The notes beneath the pieces were generated by a model. It was not told the origin of the DNA and ran no database searches. It was given only the letters and a program-made list of their open reading frames with translations. 54,099 nucleotides of DNA from CAZCEC01 sp964497615 (GTDB lineage: Bacteria; Chloroflexota; Anaerolineae; Anaerolineales; UBA6663): the NCBI GenBank assembly GCA_964497615.1, contig CAZCEC010000042.1, positions 1-54,099 on the forward strand. Reading direction: 5' to 3'. Shown here piece by piece: positions 1-7,549 of this stretch. A program made the translations under genes and the position numbers. The first letter of the stretch is position 1, and each line of letters opens with the position of its first letter.

Positions 1-39
1 TCCGCTGTTATGCAGAAAAGGAACTTGAACAAGACAAGT

Positions 40-192
40 TGCGAGAAGATGCTGGCAATGCTGGCAACGCTGGCAATGCTGGCAATGCTGGCAATGCTGG
101 CAATGCTGGCAATGCTGGCAATGCTTCCGCCGGCCTCCTTGGCACCTTCCCGGCCGCTGACAACAGCCGAAACGTGGTCAAGACTTCTCGCC
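40..192. repeat. Inverted-repeat element with nonamer array, copy A
   Basis: The left end GCGAGAAG (41-48) is the exact reverse complement of CTTCTCGC (184-191), so the segment is bounded by 8-bp inverted repeats. It contains eight 9-bp repeats (51-122). The right end runs straight into the stop codon of the minus-strand gene at 199. A second copy with the same right-hand core is at 24449-24884. The shared core, read on the minus strand from the stop codon, is TAAGTT, two variable bases, TGGCGAGAAG, TCTT, one base, ACCAC, then CGGCTGTTG. No transposase is present. It could be a non-autonomous mobile element or a 3' UTR repeat. Confidence 0.6.
51..122. repeat. Tandem 9-bp array, 8 units of GCTGGCAAT
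   Basis: Eight head-to-tail units of GCTGGCAAT, of which only the second differs (GCTGGCAAC). The unit length is three codons, so all frames stay open and produce spurious low-complexity ORFs. The near-perfect identity suggests recent slippage or expansion compared with the degenerate array at 24641-24863. Confidence 0.9.
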
Positions 193-198
193 AAAAAC

Positions 199-1725
199 TT
201 AGCCCAGCAACTCAGCTTTGCGGCGCTCGACAAAGTTGTGCAGCCGGTCGCGGGCGGCGGGCTCGATGGGCGGTTCGACGTAGCTCGCCAGCAATTCGCG
301 GCAGCGGCGGTTGGCGCGGCGGGCGGCATCCTGCCCGCCCGCTGCCAGCCACTGGTCGTAGGGCTGGCGCACGCTGACCGCCGGGAGGAAATGCGCCTGC
401 CGGTAGTGGCGCAGGGTGTGCGGCGCGTCCAGGAAAAAACCGCCCGGCCCCACGGCGGCGATGGTGTCGAGCGCCAGGGTTTCGGGGGTGATCTCCAGCG
501 GGCGCACCAACTCGCGCAGCATGGCGATCAGCTCTAGGTCGATCACGAACTGCTCAAAGTCCACCGTGAGATAGGACTCCAGGCTGCCCGCACCGTGGAG
601 CATGAAGTGCACGCCCGCCAGCACGGACGTCAACAGGAGCATCATCCGCTCGTAGTTGCTCTGGGCATCCGGCACCGGCGAATCGGTGAGCGCGCCGCCG
701 CCGCGGCAGGGCAGCCCATAGTGGCGGGCCAATTGCGCCGCGACGGCCACGCACACCGCCGATTCCGGGCTGCCGGTGGCGGGCGACCCGCTGCGCAGGT
801 CCACGTTGCTGGTGGCGGTGCCGTACAGGACCGGCGTGCCCGGCCGGACGAGTTGCGTGAGCGTCACCCCGGCCAGCACCTCGGCGTTGTGCTGGGCCAG
901 CGCGCCGGCCAGGGTGGCGGGTCCCATCACCCCGGCCATGACGAACGGGGTGACGATGACGGGCTGGCCCAGGCGCGCGAACTCCAGCAGGCCCTCCACC
1001 ATGGCGCGGTCGAAGAGCAGCGGGCTGTTGACGTTCAGGCTGCACTGGGCCACGGGATGCCCGTCGAGGGCGCTCTCGCCGCCGAACACCGCCGCCAGCA
1101 TTTCGAGCGCGTCGTGGGCCTCGGGGCGGCCGCCCACGAAGCCGGCGGTGATGGGCTTGTCGCCGAGCAGCAGGGCCGCGCGCCAGCATTCCAGGTGACG
1201 GATAGCGACAGGCACATCCTGGGCCTCAACCACCTTGCGGGCCAGCACGTGAATTTCGGGCGACAGGGCACTGAGGCGGGTGAGGGTTTCGAAGTCGGCG
1301 AACGTGCCGGGGCGGCGCACGCCATCGAGATCGCGCACGTAGGGCGGGCCGCCGGCCGGCATCAGGGCGCAGTCGTCGCCGCCGATGTGCACATCCTTGA
1401 GGGGGTTGCGGGCGTGGAGGATGTATTCGCTGGGGGCGGTGCTGAGGGCGTGCCGCACCAACTCGCGTGGCAAGCGGAGCCGCCCAGCCTCGCCGTCCAG
1501 GCGTGCGCCGGCCCGGCGGAACACCTCGACCGCCTCGGGGCTGGTAACCTGGATGCCGATGCTTTCAAGAATGCGCAACGCGGCGGCATCAAGCTGCTCG
1601 ACCTGTCCCTCGGACAGGATGTTGAGCGGGGGGAAGGCGCGATGGATTGGCCGCGCTGCCGCTGCCGGGCCAGGCTCCGCTTGCCGCCTGCGTCTTCGCG
1701 CGCTGGGGGCTGCCGGTTCGGACAT
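199..1725 (-). CDS. Trimethylamine methyltransferase (MttB) superfamily protein, non-pyrrolysine
   Basis: This 508-residue protein matches the MttB superfamily (COG5598), TIM-barrel methyltransferases that move a methyl group from a methylated amine to a cobalamin-binding corrinoid protein. An arginine-rich tail (about residues 10-15) precedes the barrel (about 45-505), which has the family-typical GTATSNVDLRSGSP stretch. The reading frame has no internal TAG, so it is not a pyrrolysine enzyme. Family knowledge puts such members among quaternary-amine demethylases (glycine betaine, proline betaine, carnitine types), but the substrate cannot be read from sequence. Its ATG (1723-1725) directly abuts the stop of the upstream gene, so it is the last gene of a four-gene operon. 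A corrinoid protein at 8499 and a UroD-family protein at 9474 are the probable partners. Its stop codon touches repeat copy A. Confidence 0.85.
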   Translation of the reverse strand: MSEPAAPSARRRRRQAEPGPAAAARPIHRAFPPLNILSEGQVEQLDAAALRILESIGIQVTSPEAVEVFRRAGARLDGEAGRLRLPRELVRHALSTAPSEYILHARNPLKDVHIGGDDCALMPAGGPPYVRDLDGVRRPGTFADFETLTRLSALSPEIHVLARKVVEAQDVPVAIRHLECWRAALLLGDKPITAGFVGGRPEAHDALEMLAAVFGGESALDGHPVAQCSLNVNSPLLFDRAMVEGLLEFARLGQPVIVTPFVMAGVMGPATLAGALAQHNAEVLAGVTLTQLVRPGTPVLYGTATSNVDLRSGSPATGSPESAVCVAVAAQLARHYGLPCRGGGALTDSPVPDAQSNYERMMLLLTSVLAGVHFMLHGAGSLESYLTVDFEQFVIDLELIAMLRELVRPLEITPETLALDTIAAVGPGGFFLDAPHTLRHYRQAHFLPAVSVRQPYDQWLAAGGQDAARRANRRCRELLASYVEPPIEPAARDRLHNFVERRKAELLG

Positions 1726-2943
1726 TCAGTCCGCTGCCACCGCTGCCCTCAGCCGCTTCGCCAGGCTCGCTGGCTTCGTTCGCCCGATCACCAGGTCCGG
1801 CGTGCCGTGCCAGGCGGCCAGCCGGCGCAGGAGGGCCGCCACCTCGGCCACCAACTCATCGGTGGCCTCGACGCCCGGCTCCAATGCCAGCGACTTCACT
1901 TCGAATTGCCCCAGTGCCCGGTGGGCCTTGGGGTCCAGCCGCCCCACCACCGCCCCCCGGTGCAGGATGGGCAGGGTGAAATAGCCGAACTTCCGCCTGG
2001 CCGCCGGGATGTAGATTTCGAGCACATAGTTGATGTCGAACAACTCACGCAGGCGGTCCCGGTGCCAGATGAGCGGATCGAAGGGCGACAGCACCGTCGT
2101 CAGGGTGGGCGTCTGCGCGGGTTTCGCCGCCGGGTCGCGGTAGGCGGGGCCAGGCAGTTCCTCAATCTCCACTCGCGTCAGCAAGCCCTCGTCCGCCAGC
2201 GCCTCCAGCCGCTGAAGGTTGCCGGTTTTGGGCAGGCGAAAGTAGTCGGGCACCCAGGCCGCCCGCGCCACGCCCAGCGCCTGCACGCTTTGGAGCGTGA
2301 GCGCCCGCAGCACCGCTTCGCGCGAAGGCACGTTAGCGCCGGCGGGGCCGTCCTGCCAATCGGGCCGCACCCGCTCGCGCAGGTCGTATACCCGCTGGAA
2401 GTTGTGGCGGCGCGCGACCATCAACTCGCCCAAGATCCACAGGCACTCCAGGGCGGTCTTCTCGTCCTTCCAGTTCCACCAACTTCCGGCGCGCGGTTCG
2501 GGGTTCTCAAAGTCGGCGGAGCGCACGGCGCCGTCGCGCCGGATGCGGTCCATAATCCCATCCACCAGCGGGCGGTGTTCCCGCACCCAGGCCGGCACGG
2601 TCTTCCAGCCGCCGGCCGGCAGTCCATCGAGCATGTAGTGGCGAAACAGGGGATACGCCTCGCGCGGCAGAAAGCAGGCTGCGTGTGCCCAGTATTCGAA
2701 CAACTCGCCTTCGGCCAGAAGCTCCTCCAGCCAGGCAGGGTTGTAGTCGCCCAGGCGGCTCCAGAGCACCAGGTAGGGGCTGCGCGCGATCACGCTGATG
2801 GTGTCAATCTGGAGCACGCCCATCCGGCGGATGGCGACCAGCACGTCGCGCTTGCGGGCGGGGCGCCGCAGGGGCTGGGCGAGGCCCTGCGCGTTGAGCA
2901 TCAGGCTGCGGGCCTCGGCGCGGGAGAGGGTCTCGACAGCCAC
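1726..2943 (-). CDS. AlkX/YcaQ-type DNA glycosylase (winged helix, COG3214)
   Basis: This 405-residue protein belongs to the AlkZ/AlkX (YcaQ) family of winged-helix DNA glycosylases, which remove alkylated bases and unhook interstrand crosslinks. The family's catalytic Q-x-Q/Q-x-D motif appears as Q45-I46-D47 (VLQIDTI), the QxD form of the AlkX/YcaQ branch. The conserved SPYLVLWSRLG segment follows. Full length for the family. Three bases separate it from the OCD-like gene upstream and none from the methyltransferase gene downstream, so it is cotranscribed with amine-metabolism genes. Its presence there might reflect protection from reactive alkylating or aldehyde products, but that is inference. 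Confidence 0.85.
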   Translation of the reverse strand: MAVETLSRAEARSLMLNAQGLAQPLRRPARKRDVLVAIRRMGVLQIDTISVIARSPYLVLWSRLGDYNPAWLEELLAEGELFEYWAHAACFLPREAYPLFRHYMLDGLPAGGWKTVPAWVREHRPLVDGIMDRIRRDGAVRSADFENPEPRAGSWWNWKDEKTALECLWILGELMVARRHNFQRVYDLRERVRPDWQDGPAGANVPSREAVLRALTLQSVQALGVARAAWVPDYFRLPKTGNLQRLEALADEGLLTRVEIEELPGPAYRDPAAKPAQTPTLTTVLSPFDPLIWHRDRLRELFDINYVLEIYIPAARRKFGYFTLPILHRGAVVGRLDPKAHRALGQFEVKSLALEPGVEATDELVAEVAALLRRLAAWHGTPDLVIGRTKPASLAKRLRAAVAAD

Positions 2944-2946
2944 GCG

Positions 2947-3963
2947 CTACATATCCTGCGGCCGGCTGTAGTAGGGCAGGCGCGTGCCGATGCCGCGCGC
3001 CACGGCCTTGGTGTAGGCCAGATGGCCGAGCATGATGTCGCTGACGGCGAAGCCCTTATGCCAGAACAGGATGCGCTCGTCGGGGCGCTCGCGGCCAGGC
3101 TTGACGCCGGCCACCACCTCGCCGATCTCGCCGTAAACGTGTTCGGTGCGCAGCTCGCCGGACTGGATCAGGCCCGCGAACTGCCCATACTGCGACTTCT
3201 GGCACTGATTCCAGTCATCCACGATGAGCTTGTCCACGCTGAAGGGCAGGCTGGGCGCGACCGACAGCACCGCGCCATAAGGCTGGATGAGCGCGCCGGG
3301 CTTGACCCAGGCATCCTCCACCAGCACCTGATGGGTGAGCAGGCGCGAAGCGTCGATGATGATGTCGGCGTCGCGCACCGTCGCCTCGGAGGTCTCCTTG
3401 ACCGCGACCGGCTTGCCCAGCCGGGCAGCCATCTCGGCGGCGAAGCGCTCGCGCGAGGCGGGCCGGGCGCTGGTGATGCGGATCTCCTCGAAGTCGAAAA
3501 GCTGGTCGAGCATGGCGACGTTGTACCAGGCGGTGCCGCGGGCGCCGATGTGGCCGAGCACGCGCGGGCGCCCGGCGGCCAGGTGCTTTGCGCCGACGGC
3601 CGTCACTGCGCCGGTGCGCATCCAGGTGATGAGCGTGCCATCCACGATGGCGAAGGGCGCGCCGGTCTCCGGCCGGTAGAGGGTGATGAGAGCCAGCTCG
3701 GAGGGTAGACCGTGCTCGTAGTTGCGCTCGAAATCGCCGATGACCTTGACCCCGGCGACGTTGATCGGTTCCACATAGCCCTTGAGAATGTTGAAGAGCC
3801 GGTAAGGATAGTCGAGGGCCAGATGGTCCTTGGAAGGCATGATGACCTGCCGCCGGCCGTGCGCCCGCAGCCCGGCCTCGATGGCATCCATGACTTCGCC
3901 CAGGCCCAGGTCAAGCTGGTCCACGTCTTCTTTGGAGAGGAACAGGATTTCAAGAGGAGGCAT
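2947..3963 (-). CDS. Ornithine cyclodeaminase/mu-crystallin family protein
   Basis: A 338-residue member of the OCD/mu-crystallin family, NAD(P)-dependent enzymes that include ornithine cyclodeaminase and cyclic imino acid (pyrroline-2-carboxylate) reductases. The substrate-binding strand MRTGA is at residues 115-119 and the Rossmann dinucleotide loop GHIGARG at 137-143. Several family branches share these features, so the exact reaction is open. The ATG (3961-3963) lies within the 3' end of the IclR gene (14-nt overlap), indicating translational coupling. The neighbours suggest a role in breakdown of an amino-acid-derived amine. Confidence 0.8.
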   Translation of the reverse strand: MPPLEILFLSKEDVDQLDLGLGEVMDAIEAGLRAHGRRQVIMPSKDHLALDYPYRLFNILKGYVEPINVAGVKVIGDFERNYEHGLPSELALITLYRPETGAPFAIVDGTLITWMRTGAVTAVGAKHLAAGRPRVLGHIGARGTAWYNVAMLDQLFDFEEIRITSARPASRERFAAEMAARLGKPVAVKETSEATVRDADIIIDASRLLTHQVLVEDAWVKPGALIQPYGAVLSVAPSLPFSVDKLIVDDWNQCQKSQYGQFAGLIQSGELRTEHVYGEIGEVVAGVKPGRERPDERILFWHKGFAVSDIMLGHLAYTKAVARGIGTRLPYYSRPQDM

Positions 3964-4750
3964 GCGGCACGTATCCTAAGGCGGCGGAGATGTCACCAGC
4001 GGCGCGGCGCAGGGGCGCGACCAGCTCGGCCTGCATCTGGGCCAGAGAAAGGCGGCCCACGGGCACATCCACCGACAGGGCGGCGAGGACCCGGCCGGGC
4101 GGCTCGCAGATGGGGACGGCCACGGCGCGCAGGCCGGCATCCATCTCGTTGTTGTTGACGGCATAGCCACGCTGGAGGGTGCGGCGCAGTTCGGCCTCCA
4201 GGGCGGCGTGCTGGGTGAGGGTGCGGGGCGAGTAGGCGGGCAAGGGCATGGCGCGGAGCAGGGCGGCCTGCTCGGCGGCGGGCAGGTAGGCCAGCAGGAC
4301 CTTGCCCTGGGCGGTGGCATGGGTGGGCTGGCGCTCGCCCAGGCGGCGGCGCACCGTCACCGGGCGCGGGGACTCCACCTGTTCGATGACGACGATCTCG
4401 GCCCCCTCGCGGACGGCGAGGGAGACAGTTTCTTCAACAAGATGGGCGAGGGCTTCCATATGCGGCAGGGCCAGGGCGCGCAGGTCGCCGGGCTGCGGGA
4501 CGGCGCGGCCGAGGTCGCGCACGCGGCCGGTGAGGTGATAGGCGCCGTCGGGGGCGCGGCGCAGGTAGCCCAGATGCTCCAGGGTGTAGGCGAAACGGAA
4601 GGCGGTGCCGGGGTCGAGGGCCAGGCGGCGGGCCAGGGCGGTGAGGGTGAGGCTGGGCGAGTCGGGGGTGAAGGCGGCCAGGACGCGCAGGCCGCGGTCG
4701 AGGGTCTTGAGGAAGTTGCGGCGGTGGCGGGGGGTGGCGGCGCTTGACAA
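3950..4750 (-). CDS. IclR family transcriptional regulator
   Basis: A 266-residue protein with an N-terminal winged helix-turn-helix (about residues 15-75, with TLTALARRLALDPGT) and a C-terminal IclR effector domain (about 85-260, with the AQGKVLLAYL and NNNEMDAGLRAVAVPI signatures). The start used is TTG at 4750; no Shine-Dalgarno sequence is visible, so the true start is uncertain by several codons. The gene heads the minus operon and lies back to back with the FAD oxidoreductase gene, whose -35 box overlaps this start. It is therefore a good candidate for local and autogenous control of both directions. Confidence 0.88.
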   Translation of the reverse strand: MSSAATPRHRRNFLKTLDRGLRVLAAFTPDSPSLTLTALARRLALDPGTAFRFAYTLEHLGYLRRAPDGAYHLTGRVRDLGRAVPQPGDLRALALPHMEALAHLVEETVSLAVREGAEIVVIEQVESPRPVTVRRRLGERQPTHATAQGKVLLAYLPAAEQAALLRAMPLPAYSPRTLTQHAALEAELRRTLQRGYAVNNNEMDAGLRAVAVPICEPPGRVLAALSVDVPVGRLSLAQMQAELVAPLRRAAGDISAALGYVPHASS

Positions 4751-4772
4751 GGGCGGGCTTCGGGCCTAGATT
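4744..4772 (+). promoter_or_regulatory. Sigma-70-type promoter for the FAD oxidoreductase gene
   Basis: TTGACA at 4744-4749 and TAGATT at 4767-4772 are separated by 17 bp, the optimal spacing. Transcription would begin near 4779, giving a leader of about 57 nt with a clear ribosome site. The -35 box overlaps the first codon of the divergent IclR gene. Confidence 0.7.
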
Positions 4773-4835
4773 CCGGTGACTTGCGGATTATACGGGAGGG
4801 GTTGCGGAATGCGCAAGTCAGAAGAGGAGATGACC

Positions 4836-6164
4836 ATGAGCGAATTTCCCACATCAGTCAAATACGTCGTCATCGGGGCGGGGGTGCATGGGCTGAGCAC
4901 GGCCTGGCACCTGGCGATGGAACTAGAGAACCGCAAACGCGGCTCGGGCGCGGATGTGGTGGTGCTGGACAAGACGGGGGTGGGGGCGGGCGCCTCGGGC
5001 ATCGCGTGCGGGTGCGTGCGTAACCTGTACATGACCGAGCCGCTGCACGCGATCCTGCGGCATAGCGTGGACGTGTGGATGTATGACCCGGTGGCGTTCG
5101 GGTTCCAGCAGGTGGGCTACATCGGCGCGGCGGAGGGCAAGGAGCAGGCACAGTACGAGCGCGTGCACGCCAGCCAGCGGGCGGCGGGGTACCAGTCTGA
5201 CCTGCACGTGGGCGCCGACGCCAAGCGCTTCCTGAAGAACATCTGGCCGGACTTCAACACAACCAACATTGACATTGCCCTGCACGAGAAGGTGAGCGGC
5301 TACGCCGGGACGCGGCAGGCGGTGAATGGGCTGGCGCAGAAGTGCCGCGACCACGGCGTGCGCATCCTCACCGGGGTGGAGGTGACGGGCTACGACATCC
5401 AGGGCGGGCAGGTGAAGGCGGTCCACACCAACCAGGGCGACGTCAAGTGCGACCTGGTGATCTGGGGGCTGGGGGCGTGGCTGCCCAAGCACTGGGAGAT
5501 GCTGGGCCAGCCCATGAAGATCGACTGCCGCTACCCGGATGGGGTGACGGTGACCAAGGACATGTGGACTTACTGGCGGCTGCTGGAAGGCGAGGTGTTT
5601 GACGACCGGCCCTACCTGACGCCGGAGGGACTCAACCCGCCCATCCTGCATATTGAGACCTCGGAGCCGGTGGTGGAAAAGGCCACGGGCAAGAAGCTGG
5701 GCGACTACCTGTACGTGTATTTCAAGAATGGCACCGAGCGGATGCCGCGGCCGGGATTGCAGGGGGGCACGGTGCCGGTCAAGATTGGGCCGCAGGCGAG
5801 GACGGACCCGTACGGCCACGCCAACGACGAGTACCAGGCCGACGACTGGTTCGCCGACTACTTCGTGGCGGCGATGGCGCACACTATGCCGCGCTTCGAT
5901 GGGATGCGGGCCAACTTCCGCGAGCGCCGCAACGGCGGCATCGGCGCGTTCACGCCCGACAACGTGCCCGTGTTCGACTGGGTGCTGCCCAACCTGTACA
6001 TGGTGGCCGACAGCAATCACGGGTTCAAGATGCTGGGCGTAGGCAAGCTGCTGGCGAAGTTCCTGATGGGCGACCGGGTGCCGGAACTGGAGCCGTTCAC
6101 GTTTGACCGGTACGCTGAGGGGCGGACGTTTGGCGGGTCGACCAGCCATTCGCCTTGGGTCTAG
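4836..6164 (+). CDS. FAD-dependent oxidoreductase, DAO/sarcosine oxidase beta-like
   Basis: A 442-residue flavoprotein of the DAO family (glycine/sarcosine oxidase, dimethylglycine dehydrogenase relatives) that oxidises N-methyl or secondary amines. The FAD-binding Rossmann motif GAGVHG lies at residues 14-19, and the C-terminal FAD segment (ADSNHGFKMLGVGKLLA) is intact. The start at 4836 is chosen because GAGGAG (4824-4829) is 6 nt upstream; the open frame continues upstream to 4776 but without a ribosome site. It is divergent from the IclR gene and close to MttB and corrinoid genes, which fits stepwise demethylation of a methylated amine. Substrate not determinable; it could also act on an unrelated amino acid. 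Confidence 0.85.
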   Translation: MSEFPTSVKYVVIGAGVHGLSTAWHLAMELENRKRGSGADVVVLDKTGVGAGASGIACGCVRNLYMTEPLHAILRHSVDVWMYDPVAFGFQQVGYIGAAEGKEQAQYERVHASQRAAGYQSDLHVGADAKRFLKNIWPDFNTTNIDIALHEKVSGYAGTRQAVNGLAQKCRDHGVRILTGVEVTGYDIQGGQVKAVHTNQGDVKCDLVIWGLGAWLPKHWEMLGQPMKIDCRYPDGVTVTKDMWTYWRLLEGEVFDDRPYLTPEGLNPPILHIETSEPVVEKATGKKLGDYLYVYFKNGTERMPRPGLQGGTVPVKIGPQARTDPYGHANDEYQADDWFADYFVAAMAHTMPRFDGMRANFRERRNGGIGAFTPDNVPVFDWVLPNLYMVADSNHGFKMLGVGKLLAKFLMGDRVPELEPFTFDRYAEGRTFGGSTSHSPWV

Positions 6165-6186
6165 CCGCTGCCCTTGCTTGCCTCCC

Positions 6187-6233
6187 CGAGAAACAACATG
6201 GGCGATGCAGCGCATCGCCCATGTTGTTTCTCG
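6187..6233. terminator. Perfect 22-bp hairpin between FAD oxidase and binding-protein genes
   Basis: Arms 6187-6208 and 6212-6233 are exact reverse complements, leaving a 3-nt loop (AGC). It starts 23 nt after the upstream stop codon. No U-tract follows on either strand, so it may be a non-canonical terminator or RNA-stabilising stem. It also occupies the -35 region of the downstream gene's putative promoter and might be an operator. Confidence 0.6.
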
Positions 6234-6235
6234 AG

Positions 6236-6241
6236 TATAAC
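6236..6241 (+). promoter_or_regulatory. -10 box (TATAAC) immediately before a start codon
   Basis: TATAAC lies 7 nt before the ATG at 6249, so the predicted transcript would begin at or next to the start codon. No -35 match is visible; the region is taken by the 22-bp hairpin. Confidence 0.4.
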
Positions 6242-6248
6242 TACGTTC

Positions 6249-7031
6249 ATGCTGCGCTTTGCGTCGTACCTGGGCGATAACGGCCGGGAGTTCTACGCGG
6301 CGGTCGTGGCTTATCTCGGGCAGGCGACCGGGCTGCCGGTGACGATGCTGAATACGCCCCCTTCGCAGGACAGCGCGTTTGCGCTGGGCCGGCTGGAGGG
6401 GGCGTTTACGTGCGGGCTGCCGTATGTGCGGCACTATGCGGCGGCGGGCGGGGCGCGGCCGCTGGCGGCGCTGGTGATGATGGGCGAGCGCTACGCGGAC
6501 CGGCCAGTGTACTTTAGCGATGTGATCGTCCGGGCGGAGGCGCCGTTCGCGCGGCTGGACGACCTGCGCGGGGCGAGATTCGCGTACAACGGAACCGACT
6601 CCTTCTCGGGCTATGTGCTGCCGCGCCACCATTTGATCAAGCTGGGGCGAGACCTGGGCTTCTTTGGGGCGATGCTGGAGTCTGGCTCACATGCGCGGTC
6701 AATGGATTGGGTTGAGAGCGGCGAGGCGGACGCGGCGGCGATTGACAGCGTGGTGTTGGAGATGGAACTGCGCCAGCGGCCGGAGCGGGCGGCAGCATTC
6801 CGCATCATTGAGAGCATTGGGCCGATGCCGATGCCGCCAGTGGTGGCCTCGGCGCGGCTGGACGCGGAGACGTTTGGGCGGCTGACGCGGGCGCTGACGA
6901 CGATGCACCAGGACGCGGCGGGGCGGGCGATTTTGGAGGGGGCGGGGGCGCGGCGCTTCGCAGCGGTCAGTGATGGCAGCTACGACGCAGTGCGAGATGT
7001 CTGGAGCACGTGCAACAACGCCGCGGCATAA
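6249..7031 (+). CDS. PhnD/SsuA-like solute-binding domain protein without signal peptide
   Basis: A 260-residue protein resembling the phosphonate/sulfonate-type periplasmic binding fold (PhnD-like). Visible features are YLGDNGREFYAAVVAYL at the N-terminus, LDDLRGARFAYNGTDSFSGYVLPRHHL in the middle and VESGEADAAAIDSVV later. The start is placed at 6249, since a longer frame to 6174 would translate through the 22-bp hairpin. No signal peptide or lipobox is visible and no transporter genes are adjacent. It may work in the cytoplasm as a sensor or enzyme rather than as a transporter component. Its 3' end overlaps the convergent gene by 52 bp. Confidence 0.7.
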   Translation: MLRFASYLGDNGREFYAAVVAYLGQATGLPVTMLNTPPSQDSAFALGRLEGAFTCGLPYVRHYAAAGGARPLAALVMMGERYADRPVYFSDVIVRAEAPFARLDDLRGARFAYNGTDSFSGYVLPRHHLIKLGRDLGFFGAMLESGSHARSMDWVESGEADAAAIDSVVLEMELRQRPERAAAFRIIESIGPMPMPPVVASARLDAETFGRLTRALTTMHQDAAGRAILEGAGARRFAAVSDGSYDAVRDVWSTCNNAAA

Positions 7032-7414
7032 GCTTCGGCGCCGTTAGCGGCCTCGAACGTCAACGTTTCCCCACGATACCGAATTTCACACAAGCATGTC
7101 TCGGGCTGCGCGTGCAGGCTGAGGGCCGGGCCGTCGCTGGCATCCAGGCGCTCGGCCAGCAGGGCGCGGAGCTGGGCTTCGGTGGGCAGCCAGAGGACCT
7201 CACCGGCGGCGATGTAGTCCAGCGCCCACTCGGCGGCGCCATCGAAGGTGAACACCGGCTGGCCGTGCAGCAGGGCGCGGCCGGCGGGCATGCGGTTGAT
7301 GACGAAGACACGGTCGTCGAGGTCGCGGTCGGGGATGAGGAAGAAGTCGAACTCGGCGGGCTGCCAGGCGAGGCCGGCGGCGTGGAGGGCGCGGGCGGTG
7401 GGGAGGGAGAGCAT
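6980..7414 (-). CDS. Conserved hypothetical protein, 144 aa
   Basis: A small soluble protein with the conserved-looking block FFLIPDRDLDDRVFVINRM and an FDGAAEWALDYI motif. I recall similar short proteins in Chloroflexota but know no function for them. No membrane segment, signal peptide or metal motif is visible. The ATG (7412-7414) is only 7 nt behind a TATAAT box, suggesting leaderless translation. The 3' end overlaps the convergent binding-protein gene by 52 bp. Confidence 0.7.
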   Translation of the reverse strand: MLSLPTARALHAAGLAWQPAEFDFFLIPDRDLDDRVFVINRMPAGRALLHGQPVFTFDGAAEWALDYIAAGEVLWLPTEAQLRALLAERLDASDGPALSLHAQPETCLCEIRYRGETLTFEAANGAEAYAAALLHVLQTSRTAS

Positions 7415-7421
7415 GTGGGAG

Positions 7422-7427
7422 ATTATA
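7422..7427 (-). promoter_or_regulatory. Consensus -10 box (TATAAT) 7 nt before the start of the 144-aa gene
   Basis: On the minus strand TATAAT ends 7 nt before the ATG, placing the transcription start at or next to the start codon. The -35 region is filled by a GGGAAATNN nonamer array (7441-7476) rather than a recognisable TTGACA. Confidence 0.55.
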
Positions 7428-7440
7428 GCGTGACGGGGTA

Positions 7441-7476
7441 GGGAAATGGAGGAAATGAGGGAAATTGGGGAGGGGG
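7441..7476. repeat. Short 9-bp tandem array (GGGAAATNN type)
   Basis: Four consecutive 9-bp units: GGGAAATGG, AGGAAATGA, GGGAAATTG, GGGAGGGGG. The array lies just upstream of the -10 box of the 144-aa gene. A matching array with the same period is at 11989-12024, again just upstream of a minus-strand -10 box. Confidence 0.65.
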
Positions 7477-7504
7477 CTCCGGGGACTCGGGGGATGGTGC
7501 GGAA

Positions 7505-7533
7505 GGGAGATGCCTCGCTGCGCTCGGCATGAC
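7505..7533 (-). repeat. Dispersed repeat of the GCCGAGCGCAGCGAGGC type
   Basis: Read on the minus strand the segment has the form GTCATGCCGAGCGCAGCGAG followed by GCATCT. I recognise this as resembling short intergenic repeats seen in many copies in some environmental genomes. Only one copy is in this window, so assignment rests on recall. Confidence 0.35.
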
Positions 7534-7549
7534 ACTACCGGGCAAAGGG

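Noticed and set aside
199..1725. Pyrrolysine-containing trimethylamine methyltransferase
   Set aside because: No in-frame TAG occurs within the gene, and no pyl genes are present.
595..3708. 1,037-codon plus-strand open frame
   Set aside because: It lies antisense to MttB, AlkX-type and OCD-like genes that have clear family motifs. Its composition is the His/Arg/Gly-rich shadow typical of GC-rich DNA.
6174..6248. Upstream start for the PhnD-like gene
   Set aside because: It would translate through the perfect 22-bp hairpin, and the extra residues match no family.
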